Program-made: the position numbers and the translations under genes | In this document: in pieces, positions 63,221 to 64,000 of the stretch | Numbering within the stretch: position 1 is the first letter of the stretch | How the letters are laid out: every line of letters starts with the position of its first letter | The notes under the pieces: model-generated | The model's input: only the letters and a program-made list of their open reading frames with translations | Databases searched by the model: none | Told to the model about the DNA's origin: nothing | DNA from: CAVRZY01 sp963725415 | GTDB lineage: Bacteria; Acidobacteriota; Terriglobia; Bryobacterales; Bryobacteraceae | DNA: 64,000 bases | Direction: 5' to 3' | NCBI GenBank assembly: GCA_963725415.1 | Contig: CAVRZY010000106.1 | Span: 1 to 64,000 of the forward strand

Positions 63221-64000
63221 TCAATTTCTGAAGCGGCTTACTGCTTCTCGATACACCTCGCGAGTCAGCCGGGCGGTCCGGGCCAGGAGAACTCCCTGGC
63301 TCGGGCCAGCGCGCGGCTGCGCCACTCCTGGAGTAATCCTGGGTTGCTTGCCGCGGCGCTCAACGCCTCCAGCCAACTACGGTGGTCGCGCGAATCCAGT
63401 TGCAGCGCCGCGCCCCCGCACACTTCCGTGATGGCGGGATCGCGCGAGGCAATCACCGCGGCGCCGCACTGCATGGCCTCCAGCACGGGCAACCCGAAGC
63501 CCTCGTATAGCGAGGGATATACGCACGCCAGAGCTCCCGAATAGAGCGCGGGCAGCCTCTCGTCAGCCACTTCGCCGAGCAGCTCCAGCCCCGGCTCGGG
63601 CGTCAGTTCCGGGAAGTCGGCCCGCCGGCGCCCTGCCAGCACCAGATCGACGGCGTGCTGTCTTCTGACCTCCCGCCAGGTCTCCAACAGCAAGGCCAGA
63701 TTCTTGCGAGGCTCAAGCGTGCCGGCGTAAAGGAAATACGGCCGGCAGGGCGGCGCATCGACGGGCCGAAACTGCGCCGAGGCCGCCAGTGGCGCCGCCA
63801 CGATGCGTTGAGGCGGAATGCGAAACCGCTCCATGGCCTCCCGCCGCACCGCCTCGCTGTCGGTCAGCACCATGGTCGCCAGGCCCAGTCCGATCAGATA
63901 GGGCGTGCGGCGCCGCACGCGCCCGGCGGCTTGGTGCCACCCCGTATCCATCCACGGAGAAAGGTCGTGCAGGCTGAGCACGCTGGGCCGCAAGGGCAGG
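63221..64000 (-). CDS. GT4-family glycosyltransferase, 5' end outside the window (one frame break near the 3' end)
   Basis: The visible 255 or so residues are the C-terminal two thirds of a GT4 enzyme: 'PSVLSLHDLSPWMDTGWHQA', 'MVLTDSEAVRREAMERF', 'YFLYAGTLEPRKNLALLLET', 'PALYSGALACVYPSLYEGFG' and 'LPVLEAMQCGAAVIASRDPA'. The unbroken frame stops at 63265, but a slip near 63285 restores 'ARTAR' and 'LTREVYREAVSRFRN' to a stop at 63221, the usual family end. The start lies to the right of the window. First visible gene of the glycan cluster. Confidence 0.85.

Overview
The window appears to join DNA from two different bacteria, and many genes in it carry frame breaks. The left part (1 to about 11.85 kb) is visibly less GC-rich. 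It carries a secreted repeat protein (propeller, Kelch and thrombospondin type 3 repeats), ssb, a DUF2723 membrane protein, a small lipoprotein, a complete mlaE-mlaF-mlaD phospholipid-transport operon, a chemoreceptor and cheW. This set would fit a Gram-negative lineage of the Zixibacteria/FCB type, but that placement is only a guess. The right part (about 11.85 to 64 kb) is GC-rich. It has hallmarks of Acidobacteriota of the Solibacter/Bryobacter type: a TIGR03437-like C-terminal module, Tat-exported enzymes, secreted FG-GAP and YVTN propellers and short intergenic hairpin repeats. The joint falls inside one reading frame, where the end of a YVTN propeller gene runs into the end of an amidohydrolase gene. 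An assembly chimera is the simplest explanation.

Layout of the right part: 11.85-21.6 kb holds exported or degradative proteins (YVTN propeller, EamA transporter, FG-GAP protein, Tat-exported SelA-like PLP enzyme, a PHP-domain protein and a DapA-family lyase/aldolase). 21.6-27.6 kb is housekeeping: rsmE with an early in-frame stop, ruvA, ruvB, an FkbM methyltransferase, folK, a conserved unknown and purA. 27.6-35.5 kb holds an M2-type metallopeptidase lipoprotein, a PfkB sugar kinase, a secreted matrixin, a secreted glycosidase carrying TIGR03437 and ILEI/FAM3-like domains, a small HTH protein and a methyltransferase with a signal peptide.

35.5-41 kb is the most disturbed accessory stretch. 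One nearly complete mttB-family gene (39.5-41.0 kb) is accompanied by two shorter decayed mttB pieces. Between the pieces lie a Schlafen/AlbA_2 ATPase-like gene and a tightly overlapping three-gene operon: an unknown protein, a DUF5678 protein and a retropepsin-like aspartic protease. I consider that operon the best candidate for an undescribed system.

41-54.6 kb holds a Tat-type epimerase-fold protein, a glutamate-synthase-like operon (a fused amidotransferase-GXGXG subunit plus two FMN/Fe-S synthase-like proteins, no GltD), a row of secreted or Tat-exported proteins (MBL-ThuA fusion, DUF362) and a phzF homologue. 54.6-64 kb holds acs and a glycan-assembly cluster read leftwards: three GT4 glycosyltransferases, a DUF3108 protein, a GT-methyltransferase fusion, and a Wzm-type ABC permease carrying an N-terminal Wzt-C-like domain.

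Real genes are interrupted by single-base frame breaks in both parts, including essential ones (ssb, acs). Most breaks are therefore probably sequence errors rather than decay. I treat such genes as CDS and note the break positions. No tRNA, rRNA, CRISPR array or complete insertion sequence was recognised.
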